Assembly (NCBI RefSeq): GCF_018736145.1
Contig: NZ_CP059997.1
Location: 5,703,501 to 5,767,500 of the forward strand
DNA: 64,000 bases
Source: Amycolatopsis sp. CA-230715
Lineage (GTDB): Bacteria > Actinomycetota > Actinomycetes > Mycobacteriales > Pseudonocardiaceae
Reading direction: 5' to 3'
Below are positions 1 through 8,735 of the stretch, in pieces (positions within the stretch are counted from its first letter, which is position 1; every line of letters begins with the position of its first letter). Below the pieces are notes generated by a model that saw nothing but the letters and a program-made list of their open reading frames with translations, was not told the origin of the DNA and ran no database searches. Made by a program: the position numbers and the translations under genes.

Positions 1-168
1 GGCATGCGGTCCGGCTCAAGGGCCGAGCGTGACCTCGATCGACAGCCAGGGATCCACTCGTCCACGGTACGGCCGCATTTGCCCTTTCGTACGAACGAAA
101 GCCCCTGCGCACCAAGCGGATCCGCGATGATCATGGGTGGCGACCACGGAGCAGAAGGAGGTCGCCCG

Positions 169-654
169 ATGCGGGTGAAGGGGATTCTGGCCGGCGCGCT
201 GGCGTCGGTGTCCGCGCTGGCGGTGGTGTCCGCAGGCACCGCCGAGGCGATGCCGGGCAGGCAGCTGAAGAACGCGGCTACGCACCAGTGCGCCACCGTC
301 GACTACACCGACTACGTGTCCGGTGTGTACCTGCGGCCGTGCGACATCGGGAGCGAGAAGCAGCGGTGGCTGCTGGAGCCGATCGGCGATGGTCTGTACC
401 ACGTCACCACCACCGGGAACTTCTGCCTGAGCATGGCCTCGGCCAGCCCGTACGCCGGCTATCCGACCATGACCCAGCCGTGCGGGCTGAACCTCACCGA
501 GGAGCGGTGGCGGGTCTCCGAACTCGAGCCCGGCATCCGCGCCCTCTATTCGCCGCAGGACAACCGCTACGCCGACGGACCGTACGGCAGCGACCGGGTG
601 GTGATGGGCGTCGACGTCGGCAAGCCGGTGACGAGCCAGACCTGGATCTTCTGA
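169..654 (+). CDS. Secreted ricin-type lectin-like protein
   Basis: This 161-residue protein starts at an ATG 8 bases after an AGAAGGAG ribosome binding site. Residues 1-31 form a classical signal peptide (MRVKG, hydrophobic stretch, AGTAEA cleavage region), so the product is probably exported. The mature part has spaced Cys residues and QRW-type repeats (EKQRWLLEPI, EERWRVSELE, SQTWIF) typical of a single beta-trefoil (RICIN-like) domain, which usually binds sugars. The catalytic domain often fused to such lectin modules is absent. The ligand is unknown; the fold assignment is inferred from the repeat pattern only. Confidence 0.7.
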   Translation: MRVKGILAGALASVSALAVVSAGTAEAMPGRQLKNAATHQCATVDYTDYVSGVYLRPCDIGSEKQRWLLEPIGDGLYHVTTTGNFCLSMASASPYAGYPTMTQPCGLNLTEERWRVSELEPGIRALYSPQDNRYADGPYGSDRVVMGVDVGKPVTSQTWIF

Positions 655-716
655 CCCGGGTTTGCCCGCATGGTGTTGCGTCCGGCGCCAGGGGCTGTGA
701 GAGGCTTGGCCTTGTG

Positions 717-1679
717 ATGCGGATCATGAGGCGCCCTGGCGCGCTGGTGGCTGTCGCTGCTTCCTCTCTCCTGCTCGCCGCGTGCGGCAGCGGACCGAGC
801 CAGGTGGGCGCCGCCGCGATCGTCGACGGTCAGTCCATCGCGCTCGACGGCGTGCAGTCGAAGCTCGACACGTTGATCAAGACCGACAAGTTCACCCAGC
901 AGCTCCAGCAGCAGCGCAAGCTGGACCTCGTCTCGCGCGCGATCGTGAGCCGCGAGGTGCTGTACAAGCTGGTGGACAAGGCGGCGCAGGCCGAAGGGCT
1001 GCGCGTCGACGAGCGGAACCTCGACAAGTACCTGCCGTCCCCGGAGTCGCCGCAGACCCAGGGCTCCGACGATCCGGCGGCCGGTGTCGAGCAGACCGTG
1101 GACAAGGCGTTCGCGCCGCAGGACGCCGCGCGCCACCGCATGCTGCTTGCCGAGCTGAGCGCGAAGTACATCGGCCGCGTCAGCCTGACCGTCGACAGGC
1201 TGCAGTTGCAGGACCCGGCGAAGGCACGCGACCTCGCCGACCGGATCGCCCGCGAACCGCAGCAGGCCACCGCGCTCATGCAGCAGGCGGCCGCGGGTGG
1301 CGAGCCGCCGTCGCTGAACGAGGCCGTCAGCAACAACACCCCGCAGTCGCTCGCGTTGTTCGCGGAGCCCGGCTCGGTGCTGTTCACGCCGTCGAACGCG
1401 CAGCAGTCCGAGCAGCAGTCCGCCGGTGGTCCGTACCAGGTGATCGTGATCAAGAAGCGGGACATGGTGGCGCTCCCGCCCGACCTCGACCCGACGAAGT
1501 TCCAGCCGGACCAGCTCATCCAGTACAGCAAGTACCTGCTGCGGCCGACCGCGCTGGCCACCGGCATCAAGCTCAACCCGCGCTACGGCGAGTGGGACGC
1601 GGTGAACATGCAGGCGGGTCCGGCCGCGGAGGCCTCGGTCGCGGGCAAGGTGCTGACCCCGAAGTCCAGCAGCTCGTGA
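717..1679 (+). CDS. SurA-like lipoprotein (peptidyl-prolyl isomerase family)
   Basis: This 320-residue lipoprotein has a hydrophobic N-terminus and a lipobox LLLAAC with Cys23 as the predicted lipidation site, so it should be anchored outside the membrane. The charged helical region that follows resembles the SurA N-terminal chaperone domain found in actinobacterial proteins encoded beside mazG. No clear rotamase core is visible, so isomerase activity is uncertain. The ATG at 717 was chosen; GTG 714 and ATG 726 are alternatives. The stop overlaps the GTG of mazG by four bases, which implies translational coupling. Confidence 0.75.
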   Translation: MRIMRRPGALVAVAASSLLLAACGSGPSQVGAAAIVDGQSIALDGVQSKLDTLIKTDKFTQQLQQQRKLDLVSRAIVSREVLYKLVDKAAQAEGLRVDERNLDKYLPSPESPQTQGSDDPAAGVEQTVDKAFAPQDAARHRMLLAELSAKYIGRVSLTVDRLQLQDPAKARDLADRIAREPQQATALMQQAAAGGEPPSLNEAVSNNTPQSLALFAEPGSVLFTPSNAQQSEQQSAGGPYQVIVIKKRDMVALPPDLDPTKFQPDQLIQYSKYLLRPTALATGIKLNPRYGEWDAVNMQAGPAAEASVAGKVLTPKSSSS

Positions 1680-2626
1680 CCAACGGCGTCGTCGTACTGG
1701 TCTCCGGGGGTGGGTTGCCGGTGGCCGCGTGGCCGTGGCTGCGCGCCGCCGAGGTGTACGCGGCACCCGATCTGCCCGAGACCGTTCGCGCGGCGCTCGA
1801 CTGCAAACCCGCGCCGGAACCGGGTGAACTGCTCGCGCAGGCGCGGCAGCGGACCGTCGCGCTCATCGCCGCGCGTAGCGACGACCCCGGGGCCGACGCG
1901 CTCGCGCGGGAAGGCGCGCGCGTCTTCAAAGCCGAGGTGCCGCCGCTGGTGCGGGCGGCCGAGGTGATGGACGTTTTGCGCTCGCCAGGCGGCTGCCCGT
2001 GGGACGCGGTGCAGACGCACGACTCGTTGCGCCAGTACCTCGTCGAGGAAACCTACGAACTCCTTGAGGCCATTGAAGAAAACGATCGCGCCGCGCTGCG
2101 CGAGGAGCTCGGCGACGTGCTGCTGCAGGTGCTGTTCCACGCCAGGGTCGCGGCCGAGCACGGCGAAGAGCCGTTCGGCATCGACGAGGTGGCTGGCGAC
2201 CTGGTCGACAAGCTCGTCGGCAGGCACCCGACCGTGTTCGGCAGTGGCGACGCGGTGCGGACCGCGGCGCACCAGGAACTGAAGTGGGAAGAGCTGAAGC
2301 AGGCCGAAAAACGCCGTAAGTCCATTGTGGACGGCGTCGCGCTCGGTCAGCCCGCGGTCGCGCTCGCCGGGAAGCTCGGGCAGCGCAGCGGCCGGGCTGG
2401 CATCCCGCTCGACCTGTTCCCCGCCGGAACCGACCCCGCCGAGCAGCTCTTCCGGATCGCGGCGGGCGCGCGCCGGGGCGGGGTGGACCCGGAAGGCGAA
2501 CTGCGCGCCGTCGCGAAGCGGTTCGCACGCGAGGTGCGGGCGGCCGAAGACGCCGCGCGGGCCGCCGGACTGGACCCGGCGACCCTGGAAGCCGATGCGT
2601 GGCGCCGTTTCTGGCCCGCCAGGTAA
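1676..2626 (+). CDS. mazG: Nucleoside triphosphate pyrophosphohydrolase MazG
   Basis: This 316-residue protein hydrolyses nucleoside triphosphates to monophosphates and pyrophosphate, a house-cleaning function. The MazG domain begins at GGCPWDAVQTHDSLR and carries the metal-binding acidic clusters EETYELLEAIE and EELGDVLLQVLFHAR. The roughly 90 residues before it form the N-terminal extension seen in mycobacterial-type MazG; the second, C-terminal MazG-like half contains KWEELKQAEK. The GTG start overlaps the stop of the upstream lipoprotein gene (GTGA). The gene ends 6 bases from the convergent NmrA-like gene. Confidence 0.92.
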   Translation: MTNGVVVLVSGGGLPVAAWPWLRAAEVYAAPDLPETVRAALDCKPAPEPGELLAQARQRTVALIAARSDDPGADALAREGARVFKAEVPPLVRAAEVMDVLRSPGGCPWDAVQTHDSLRQYLVEETYELLEAIEENDRAALREELGDVLLQVLFHARVAAEHGEEPFGIDEVAGDLVDKLVGRHPTVFGSGDAVRTAAHQELKWEELKQAEKRRKSIVDGVALGQPAVALAGKLGQRSGRAGIPLDLFPAGTDPAEQLFRIAAGARRGGVDPEGELRAVAKRFAREVRAAEDAARAAGLDPATLEADAWRRFWPAR

Positions 2627-2631
2627 GTGCC

Positions 2632-3471
2632 TCAGGCGAACGCGGCGAGGTGATCCTCGACGAAGGTGCGCAGGCTGCGCGGGGCCTTCCCGGTGATCCG
2701 TTCGACATCGCCGGAAAGCCACTCGGCGTCACCATCGGCGAGGAGGCCGAACACCTGCGCGTTCGAGGTGGCGACCGGTTCGGGAACACCCGCGCGGATC
2801 ATCACGTCGCGGTGCGCGCCGGGGGAGATCCTGCGGTACTCGATCTCCCGGCCGAGCGCCGCGCCGAGCGCGGCCGCCACGTCGTCGTAGGTGACCAGCT
2901 CCGGCCCGGTCAGCAGGTAAGTGTGGCCCGCGTGCGGTGCGGGCGACGCCGCGATCGTGGCCGCGGTCGCCGCGACGTCCCTGGCGTCGACCATGCCGAT
3001 CCGCCCGTCGCCAGTGGACATGGTGAAGCCGTGCGACTCCTTGACCGTCGGAGCGATCGCGAGCAGGTTCTGCAGGAAGAAGTTCGGCGCGAGCAGGGTG
3101 TGGCGCATTCCGGTCGCGCGGAGATGCGCCTCGACACGGGCGTGATCTCGGCGCCTGCCGACCGGGGAGTCCGCCGTGGCTTTGTGGTTCGTGATCTTCA
3201 CGATGTGGGTCACGCCGTGCCGCACGGCGCTGTCGATCACGGCGATTTCCTGCTCCGGGACCGACGGGCTGATCAGCACCACCGTGTCCACCCCCGTCAG
3301 CGGTTCGTCCAGCGTCTCCGGGCGGTCGAGATCGGCCACCGCCACCTCTGTGGCGCCACGCGGCGCACGCGAAGAGTCGCGAACCAGTGCCCGCGTCGCG
3401 TGCTGCCCCTCGGCGAGCAGCCGTACCGCCTCGGCCCCGACTTTGCCCGAGGCTCCGGTCACCAAAATCAT
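2632..3471 (-). CDS. NmrA-like NAD(P)-binding oxidoreductase
   Basis: This 279-residue protein begins MILVTGASGKVG, the GxxGxxG dinucleotide-binding motif of atypical short-chain dehydrogenases. The lack of a YxxxK active site and the overall layout point to the NmrA/quinone-reductase-2 (QOR2) type, which reduces quinones or senses NAD(P). It lies divergently from an HxlR regulator with a palindrome between them. HxlR regulators commonly control such adjacent oxidoreductases, so quinone or electrophile stress is the likely context. The substrate is not deducible. Confidence 0.85.
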   Translation of the reverse strand: MILVTGASGKVGAEAVRLLAEGQHATRALVRDSSRAPRGATEVAVADLDRPETLDEPLTGVDTVVLISPSVPEQEIAVIDSAVRHGVTHIVKITNHKATADSPVGRRRDHARVEAHLRATGMRHTLLAPNFFLQNLLAIAPTVKESHGFTMSTGDGRIGMVDARDVAATAATIAASPAPHAGHTYLLTGPELVTYDDVAAALGAALGREIEYRRISPGAHRDVMIRAGVPEPVATSNAQVFGLLADGDAEWLSGDVERITGKAPRSLRTFVEDHLAAFA

Positions 3472-3524
3472 CCTGGTCTCCCTTCCACAGCCATCCTCTC
3501 CGCGCTTGGTGTCGTTTGTGAAGT

Positions 3525-3551
3525 AGGCACCTATCGGATATATAGGTACCT
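3525..3551. promoter_or_regulatory. Palindromic operator between NmrA-like gene and HxlR gene
   Basis: Inverted repeat AGGCACCTAT / ATAGGTACCT with a 7-base spacer and one mismatch. It ends one base before the GTG of the HxlR gene and contains the AT-rich GATATATA that could be its -10 element. Position and symmetry fit an autoregulatory HxlR site controlling both divergent genes; binding is inferred. Confidence 0.6.
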
Positions 3552-3552
3552 C

Positions 3553-3933
3553 GTGGATACCGACTCTGACGACGCCGGACGCTTCTACGCCAAGGAGTGC
3601 CCCTCGCGAACGGTCGTCGACGTACTGGCGAACAAGTGGGTGCTGTACGTCCTCGGCATCCTCGACGGCAGCCCCCGGCCCCTCCGGTTCACCGAGCTAC
3701 GGCGGCGCATCGACGGCGTGACCCAGAAGTCGCTCACCCAGGCGCTGCGCAACCTCGAACGCGACGGCCTCCTCAGCCGCACCGTCTACCCGACAATTCC
3801 GCCTCGGGTCGAGTACGCCCTCACCGACCTCGGTGCCGAAGCCAGCGTGCTCACCACCCGGATCGCGGACTGGTCCCGCGTCAACGCGCCGCGAATCCTC
3901 GCGGCCCGCTCCGCGCACGACGGGAAGCCCTGA
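3553..3933 (+). CDS. HxlR-family transcriptional regulator
   Basis: This 126-residue winged-helix protein has the HxlR signature: an N-terminal CPSRTVVDVLANKW segment with the redox-type Cys, then RFTELRRRIDGVTQKSLTQ and ALRNLERDGLLSR, the recognition helix and wing. The GTG start at 3553 gives the family length. No Shine-Dalgarno sequence is visible and a TATA-like element sits about 12 bases upstream, so the mRNA may be leaderless. It probably represses itself and the divergent NmrA-like gene through the overlapping palindrome. Confidence 0.85.
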   Translation: MDTDSDDAGRFYAKECPSRTVVDVLANKWVLYVLGILDGSPRPLRFTELRRRIDGVTQKSLTQALRNLERDGLLSRTVYPTIPPRVEYALTDLGAEASVLTTRIADWSRVNAPRILAARSAHDGKP

Positions 3934-4054
3934 ACGGGGCTCGCGCCCGGGTGCGCCATGTGAGTGCCCCTGCCCCACCCCGTGGCGTTAATTGCAATGG
4001 TGTGCTTCTGCTCGCGGTGGGTATTTCGTTCTTCCCCGGCACTCATTCAGGCTC

Positions 4055-4082
4055 TTTACCCTTTTCGGTTCTGTCCTACGAT
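4055..4082 (+). promoter_or_regulatory. Candidate sigma-A promoter for the 134-residue membrane protein
   Basis: TTTACC and TACGAT are separated by 16 bases, each 4/6 to the -35 and -10 consensus. The expected transcription start falls almost on the ATG at 4091, so translation would be leaderless, consistent with the absence of a ribosome binding site. Confidence 0.4.
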
Positions 4083-4090
4083 GAGATCGT

Positions 4091-4495
4091 ATGGGGAGAA
4101 AACGAAAGAAATCATCCGGTTTCCTCGGCCGCTACCTCGGCTATCTGCTGGTGCCGATACTGGTGTATGGATGGGCTTCGGGGAACATGAGCGCCGCGTT
4201 CATCCTGATCGCATCCTCGTGCACCGTGCTGTACATGCTTTTCGCGGTGCCGACCTGGTGCATGGCGACCACTCGCGAGGGGCTCGGGTGCCGCCGGAAC
4301 TCGAACGGGCTGCTACTCGGCTGCTCGTTACGGGAGCACAAATGGCAGAAGGTCAAAATGGCGGTTCGGGCGAGCCGCTGGGGTGAACTGTTCTCGAAGT
4401 TCTGGAGCAACACGGCGAACGCGGCCGCCGCGGTCAGCGCCATGGCCGGGGTCGGATCCGCCCTCGTGGCCACCGTCGCCCTCGCCACCAAGTAA
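4091..4495 (+). CDS. Small membrane protein of unknown function
   Basis: This 134-residue protein has a basic N-terminus (MGRKRKK), two hydrophobic segments at about residues 13-30 and 36-53, a Cys-containing cytoplasmic-type stretch (CMATTREGLGCRRNSNG, then REHKWQKVKM) and a third Ala/Val-rich hydrophobic helix at about 110-131. I do not recognise a characterised family. The gene stands alone behind a possible leaderless promoter, between the HxlR gene and an unrelated minus-strand gene. Confidence 0.7.
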   Translation: MGRKRKKSSGFLGRYLGYLLVPILVYGWASGNMSAAFILIASSCTVLYMLFAVPTWCMATTREGLGCRRNSNGLLLGCSLREHKWQKVKMAVRASRWGELFSKFWSNTANAAAAVSAMAGVGSALVATVALATK

Positions 4496-4511
4496 CCGGC
4501 CGCTCCGGGTT

Positions 4512-5015
4512 TCACCACGTTTGCTGGAACCAGGCCGGAGCTGACCAGGGAGCCGGTGTCACGCCCGCGGTCAGTGCCACGACGAAGTCCGCGCCATCGG
4601 AGGCGTACTCGGCCTCGGGATCGTGGACCTGGGTGATCTCGCACGCGTAGTCACCGTTCGGCACGGTGAGCAGTAGATCCGCCAGATGCGGCTCGGGGAG
4701 CGATACGTCGGCGAACTGGGCGGCCATCGTCAGGGTCTCGTAGTTGACCAGCAGCAGCCGCCCGCCGGTGACCCGGATCGGACCCGCCGTGCTGCGGAAT
4801 CCCGGCGGCCGCGCGCCGGTGGCGACTTCCACGCGCCACGTTCCTTCGGCGCCCGTTCCCCACAAGAGCAGCGCGCGCTTGCCCATTTCGGTGCGGAAGC
4901 GGGCGAACAACTGCTCCAACGTCCAGTCCTCACCCACGAACGGCAGGTACGCGTCCGGGTCGATGAGGCCGAGGAAACCGGAATCGTCGGTCACCTCGAA
5001 GACAGGGACTGCCAT
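4512..5015 (-). CDS. Hypothetical protein
   Basis: This 167-residue soluble acidic protein begins MAVPVFEVTDDSGFLGL, after a weak CCGAGG ribosome binding site. It contains a motif DPDAYLPFVGEDW near residue 30 and no signal peptide or transmembrane helix. It resembles small immunity-like or YrhB-like hypothetical proteins in composition but I cannot assign a family. A longer upstream extension is rejected because it would run through the palindromic repeat at 5064-5192. Confidence 0.6.
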   Translation of the reverse strand: MAVPVFEVTDDSGFLGLIDPDAYLPFVGEDWTLEQLFARFRTEMGKRALLLWGTGAEGTWRVEVATGARPPGFRSTAGPIRVTGGRLLLVNYETLTMAAQFADVSLPEPHLADLLLTVPNGDYACEITQVHDPEAEYASDGADFVVALTAGVTPAPWSAPAWFQQTW

Positions 5016-5063
5016 CCTCGGATCGTATCCGCGCGGCACCATGATCTTCAGCGGGCTCCGTCC

Positions 5064-5122
5064 CATGCCCCGAAGGTGACGTTCAGGGCATCCAGCGCCC
5101 CGAACGTCACCTTCGGGGCATG
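5064..5122. repeat. CCCCGAAGG intergenic palindrome, long form (copy A)
   Basis: Perfect 21-base inverted repeat (arms 5064-5084 and 5102-5122, containing CCCCGAAGGTGACGTTC) around a 17-base loop. The same loop sequence occurs in the copy at 14794. The arm bases differ from that copy in a compensatory way. It could terminate transcription or form an RNA or DNA cruciform. Confidence 0.85.
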
Positions 5123-5141
5123 CACAGCCCTGCCCGCACGG

Positions 5142-5192
5142 GAGCGAGGGCCGAGAAAGTGGCGCTAGACGCCCCGAAGGCCACCTTCGGGG
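5142..5192. repeat. CCCCGAAGG intergenic palindrome with flanking conserved 25-mer (copy B)
   Basis: A short CCCCGAAGG-CCA-CCTTCGGGG hairpin (5172-5192) preceded by the 25-base tract 5142-5166 (GAGCGAGGGCCGAGAAAGTG then GCGCT). The identical 25-mer occurs in reverse orientation beside the copy at 11490-11542, so the repeat unit is larger than the hairpin. Confidence 0.8.
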
Positions 5193-5236
5193 ACGAAGAG
5201 GTGCCCCCGATGAGCCCACGGTACCGCGGTGGGGTG

Positions 5237-6307
5237 TCAGAAAGGGCGGGCCGGGGAGAGGGCGCGCACGCGCGGGATCACTTCTTCGGCGAACCGGCGC
5301 ATTTCCCGTTCGAAGGGCTGGAACTGCAGCATGAACGTTTCGATGCCGAGGTCCGCCCAGTCCCTGATCCGCCGCGCCACCGTGTCGTAGCTGCCGACCA
5401 GGCCCGCGGCGGTGCCGCCGTTCGTGCCGATGTGCGGGTACTTCGCGAAGGTCTGGAACATCACCGCCTTCGGGTCCGCGTCGGCGACCAGGCGTTCCCA
5501 GCGCGCTTTTCCGGCTTCGGCGAGTTCCCACAGCGAAGCCAGTTCGGCCTCCGCAGCCTCGTCGGTTTCCCGCGCCACGGGGAAAGCGGACAGTCCAAAG
5601 CGGACTGGTGCGCCGTCGCGGGGCCGCGCCGCCACGTCGGAAATCAGCCTGCTCACCTCGTCGCGCGGCTGGCCGTTGATGAACCACACGTCCGCCTTGT
5701 CCGCGACGAGCGCGCGGGCCGGATCGGACTCGCCGCCGACGTAGATCGTCGGCCGCTGCCGGTGCGCGTCGATCGGGCGGAGCTGGTAGTCCGAAACCTG
5801 GAAGTACTTGCCCTGTAAAGAAGTCCGCTCGCCGTTGAGCAGCGAGCGCACCACGCTGATCCACTCACGACCGTAGGCGTACCGCTCGTCGTGCTCGGCG
5901 AACGCGATACCCGCGCGCTCCAGTTCGGGGCGATACCAGGCATTGACCAGATTCAACCCGAACCGGCCACCGCTGATCTCCTCGATCTGCAGCGCCTGCT
6001 TCGCCAGCACCACCGGGTGCACCAGGTACGGCTTGATCGCGGCGATGATCTCGATCTTCTCGGTCAGCGCCGCGAGCGCCGCCGCCGAGGTCCAGGTTTC
6101 CAGCTGGTCCAGCTCGTCCCCGAACGGGTTCACGAGGTGCTGCGCGATCAGCGTCGAGTCGAAACCGAGCCGGTCCGCCGCCACGACCAGCTCGCGATTG
6201 CGGGCCCACGACGCGTCGACGGGATCTTCGGGATGGTCGAACGGGCCCCACGAGCCGTACACGACCGTCCAGACGCCGAACCGGGGATGCGCGACAGCAG
6301 CAGTCAT
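5237..6307 (-). CDS. LLM-class flavin-dependent monooxygenase
   Basis: This 356-residue protein is a bacterial-luciferase-like TIM-barrel enzyme. Markers are FGVWTVVYGSWG at the N-terminus, AADRLGFDSTLIAQH, the KIEIIAAIKPYLVHP strand, and EISGGRFGLNLVNAW. The pattern is closest to the alkanesulfonate/dimethylsulfone monooxygenase subgroup (SsuD/SfnG), which uses reduced FMN and oxygen on organosulfur compounds. No flavin reductase or sulfonate transporter is nearby, so the substrate is open. ATG 6307 was taken as the start; in-frame starts 12 codons further up lack a better ribosome binding site. Confidence 0.85.
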   Translation of the reverse strand: MTAAVAHPRFGVWTVVYGSWGPFDHPEDPVDASWARNRELVVAADRLGFDSTLIAQHLVNPFGDELDQLETWTSAAALAALTEKIEIIAAIKPYLVHPVVLAKQALQIEEISGGRFGLNLVNAWYRPELERAGIAFAEHDERYAYGREWISVVRSLLNGERTSLQGKYFQVSDYQLRPIDAHRQRPTIYVGGESDPARALVADKADVWFINGQPRDEVSRLISDVAARPRDGAPVRFGLSAFPVARETDEAAEAELASLWELAEAGKARWERLVADADPKAVMFQTFAKYPHIGTNGGTAAGLVGSYDTVARRIRDWADLGIETFMLQFQPFEREMRRFAEEVIPRVRALSPARPF

Positions 6308-6362
6308 GCGGATGACCATGCGACACGCGCGGTACCCGGTCAACGACGTCCAGTACGTGAAC

Positions 6363-7604
6363 TCAGAACAGCCCGTCGCCCCAGTAACCGCCCTCGCGCA
6401 CGCCGGGCGGCACCGCGAAGATCGCCGAACCGGTGTGCTGCACGTACTCCATCATCGCGTCCTTCGAGGACAGCGCGTTCTGCATCGGGATGAACTGCTT
6501 GCGCGGATCGCGGTTGAACGCGATGAAGAACAGCCCCGCCTCCAGGTGCCCGACCCCGTCGGAACCGTCGACGAAGTTGTAGCCGCGGCGCAGGATCTTG
6601 GCCCCGTTCAACGTTTCCGACGACGCGAGGCGGATGTGCGCGTCCTCGGCGACCGTCGGCACCCCGCCTTCACCGCGCACGTGCAGGTCCACCTGGTCGA
6701 ACTCCTTCGCCTGCCCGAGCGGCGCGCCGGTGCCCTTGGTGCGGCCGATGATCTGCTCCTGGCCCTGCAGGGTTTCGCGGTCCCAGGTCTCGATGTGCAT
6801 CCGGATCCGCCGCGCCACCAGGTACGAGCCGCCCGCCATCCACGGCTGCCCGTCCTCGGCCCTCGCCCACACCTGATCGCGCAGCAGCCCGTCGTCCTCC
6901 GCCTTGACGTTGTTGGTGCCGTCCTTGAACCCGAACAGGTTCCGCGGCGTCACCTGTGTCCGCGAGGTCGACGAACTGCGCCCGAAACCGAGCTGTGACC
7001 AGCGGACCTCGGTCACGCCGAAGCCGAGCCGCACCAGGTTCCGCACCGCGTGCACGGCGACCTGGGGATCGTTCGCGCACGCCTGGATGCACAGATCACC
7101 GCCGCTGCGCGCCGGGTCGAGCTTGTCCTTGGGGAACACGGGCAGGTCCACGAGCGCCGCGGGCCGCTTGCCCGCCAGGCCGAACCGGCCGTCGAACAGG
7201 CTCGGCCCGAACCCGATCGTCAACGTCAACGAGGACGCGGGAAGGTCGAGCGCCTCCCCGGTGTCACCGGGCGGGGCCGCCGCGGCACCGCTGACCGCGC
7301 CACCCGGTGTCACCTCCTGGCCCGCGGTCATCCGCCGCGCCGCGTCGGTCCAGGTGCGCAGCAGCTTCACCAGTTTCGCTCTGTCCTTTGTGGTCACGTC
7401 GAGCGCGGCGAAGTGCAAGTTCTCCTGCGTCGGCGTGACGATGCCGGCCTGGTGCTCGCCGTGGAAGCCGACGAGATCGGTCGCCGCGCGCGCGGGCGCG
7501 TCCTGCCCGAACCGGTCGATCCCCACCCCCGCCGCCACTCCCGCGCCGGCGAGCGCGACACCCGCTCCGGTCATACCGAGCACACGACGCCGCGAAACCG
7601 TCAT
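6363..7604 (-). CDS. efeB: EfeB, Tat-exported Dyp-type heme peroxidase
   Basis: This 413-residue protein has a twin-arginine signal (SRRRVLGMTGAG) followed by a DyP-type peroxidase domain. The distal-site motif GFKDGTNN lies in the middle and the heme-ligand region in the RRGYNFVDGSDGVGH stretch. In the EfeUOB system it acts outside the membrane, linked to ferrous iron oxidation or heme use. Its ATG overlaps the stop of efeO by four bases (ATGA), so the two are coupled. The operon order is efeU-efeO-efeB under an iron box. Confidence 0.95.
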   Translation of the reverse strand: MTVSRRRVLGMTGAGVALAGAGVAAGVGIDRFGQDAPARAATDLVGFHGEHQAGIVTPTQENLHFAALDVTTKDRAKLVKLLRTWTDAARRMTAGQEVTPGGAVSGAAAAPPGDTGEALDLPASSLTLTIGFGPSLFDGRFGLAGKRPAALVDLPVFPKDKLDPARSGGDLCIQACANDPQVAVHAVRNLVRLGFGVTEVRWSQLGFGRSSSTSRTQVTPRNLFGFKDGTNNVKAEDDGLLRDQVWARAEDGQPWMAGGSYLVARRIRMHIETWDRETLQGQEQIIGRTKGTGAPLGQAKEFDQVDLHVRGEGGVPTVAEDAHIRLASSETLNGAKILRRGYNFVDGSDGVGHLEAGLFFIAFNRDPRKQFIPMQNALSSKDAMMEYVQHTGSAIFAVPPGVREGGYWGDGLF

Positions 7605-8731
7605 TTCGAAACGACCTCCGCCACCTTGCTCAACGGCTCGCCGAGCGAATCGACCGCCGAGGCGAATTCCTTGATCTGCTCCTGGGAAAGCGCGGTGTAG
7701 AGCTTGAACACGTCTCCCTGGCGCTGCTTGGCCAGCAGCCCGTCCACGTTCGCGAACTCCTTGTCCAAAGTGGTCAGCAGGGCCGGGTCGCGTTCCTGCA
7801 CCACGGGACGAAGCGCCGCGATGGCCGCCTTCGAACCGTCCACATTGGCCTGGAAATCGGAGAGGTCGGTGTGCGAGAAGGTCTCTTCTTCGCCGGTGAT
7901 CTTCCGCGTCGCGACCTCGTCGAGCAGGCCCTTCGCGCCGTTCGCCAGGTCCACAGCGGACAGTTGCAACGTCTTCGACTTCTCGACGAGCGTGCGCACG
8001 TCGGTCATCAGCTTGTCCGCGATCTGCCCGCTGTCGGACTGCAGACCGGAGACCCACAGGTCCTTCTCCAGCCGGTGGAACCCGGTGAACCGCTGGCCCG
8101 ACTCCACATCGGCCTCGCGCGCGTCGATCTGCGGGTCGAGGTCGCCGAACTTCTCGGCCACCGGCTCGATCCGCTCGTAGTACACGCGGGTGTTCGCGTA
8201 GCGGCTCTTCGCGTCGTCGACGTTGCGCGCCTTCACCGCGTCCACGAACTTCTGCGTCTGCTCCACCAGCGCGGTGGTCTGGTTGGCGATGTAGGCCGCG
8301 TAGCCCTTCGTCGCCTCGGCGAGCTTCGCGTTCGCGTCCGACTGACGCTGCGCGCCGCCGGTGACCGCGAAGTCGCCGCGGATGCCGGTGCCGACCATGC
8401 CGGGCTTGCAGGCCGTCTGGTACTTGCCCGCTTCGGGCACCTCGACGATGAGCCTGCGGTTCAGCCCCGGCGCGATGTTCTCCACCTCGCCCATGATCCG
8501 GTCGCCCTCGGCGTAGAGGTAGAACTCGGTGACCTTGGTGCCCTTGTTGGCGATCTCGAAGGTCACCGTGCCCGCGTTCGCGGTGGTCGCGGAGACCTTG
8601 CACGCGTCGTCGGCGGCTTCGACCGCGATCGGCCCGCCCGCCGCGCCCGCGGTGTCCTGCTTCTGCCCGTCGCAGGCGGCGACGGCGGCGAGGAGCCCGA
8701 CACCGGCGAGGACAAGGGGAATTCGGGACAC
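7601..8731 (-). CDS. efeO: EfeO, iron-binding lipoprotein (cupredoxin plus M75 domain)
   Basis: This 376-residue lipoprotein has the lipobox LLAAVAAC. An N-terminal cupredoxin-like domain (about residues 35-125, with the C-terminal YQTACKPGMVGTG loop) is followed by an imelysin/M75-type helical domain with the HxxE motif GFHRLEKDLW. It binds iron outside the membrane and passes it to EfeU. It starts four bases after the efeU stop, consistent with one transcript. Confidence 0.95.
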   Translation of the reverse strand: MSRIPLVLAGVGLLAAVAACDGQKQDTAGAAGGPIAVEAADDACKVSATTANAGTVTFEIANKGTKVTEFYLYAEGDRIMGEVENIAPGLNRRLIVEVPEAGKYQTACKPGMVGTGIRGDFAVTGGAQRQSDANAKLAEATKGYAAYIANQTTALVEQTQKFVDAVKARNVDDAKSRYANTRVYYERIEPVAEKFGDLDPQIDAREADVESGQRFTGFHRLEKDLWVSGLQSDSGQIADKLMTDVRTLVEKSKTLQLSAVDLANGAKGLLDEVATRKITGEEETFSHTDLSDFQANVDGSKAAIAALRPVVQERDPALLTTLDKEFANVDGLLAKQRQGDVFKLYTALSQEQIKEFASAVDSLGEPLSKVAEVVSK

Positions 8732-8735
8732 GCGC

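Noticed and set aside
5016..5864. Long N-terminal extension of the hypothetical gene at 4512
   Set aside because: The extended frame runs through a palindromic repeat and a neighbouring gene in the same strand; ATG 5015 gives a normal protein.
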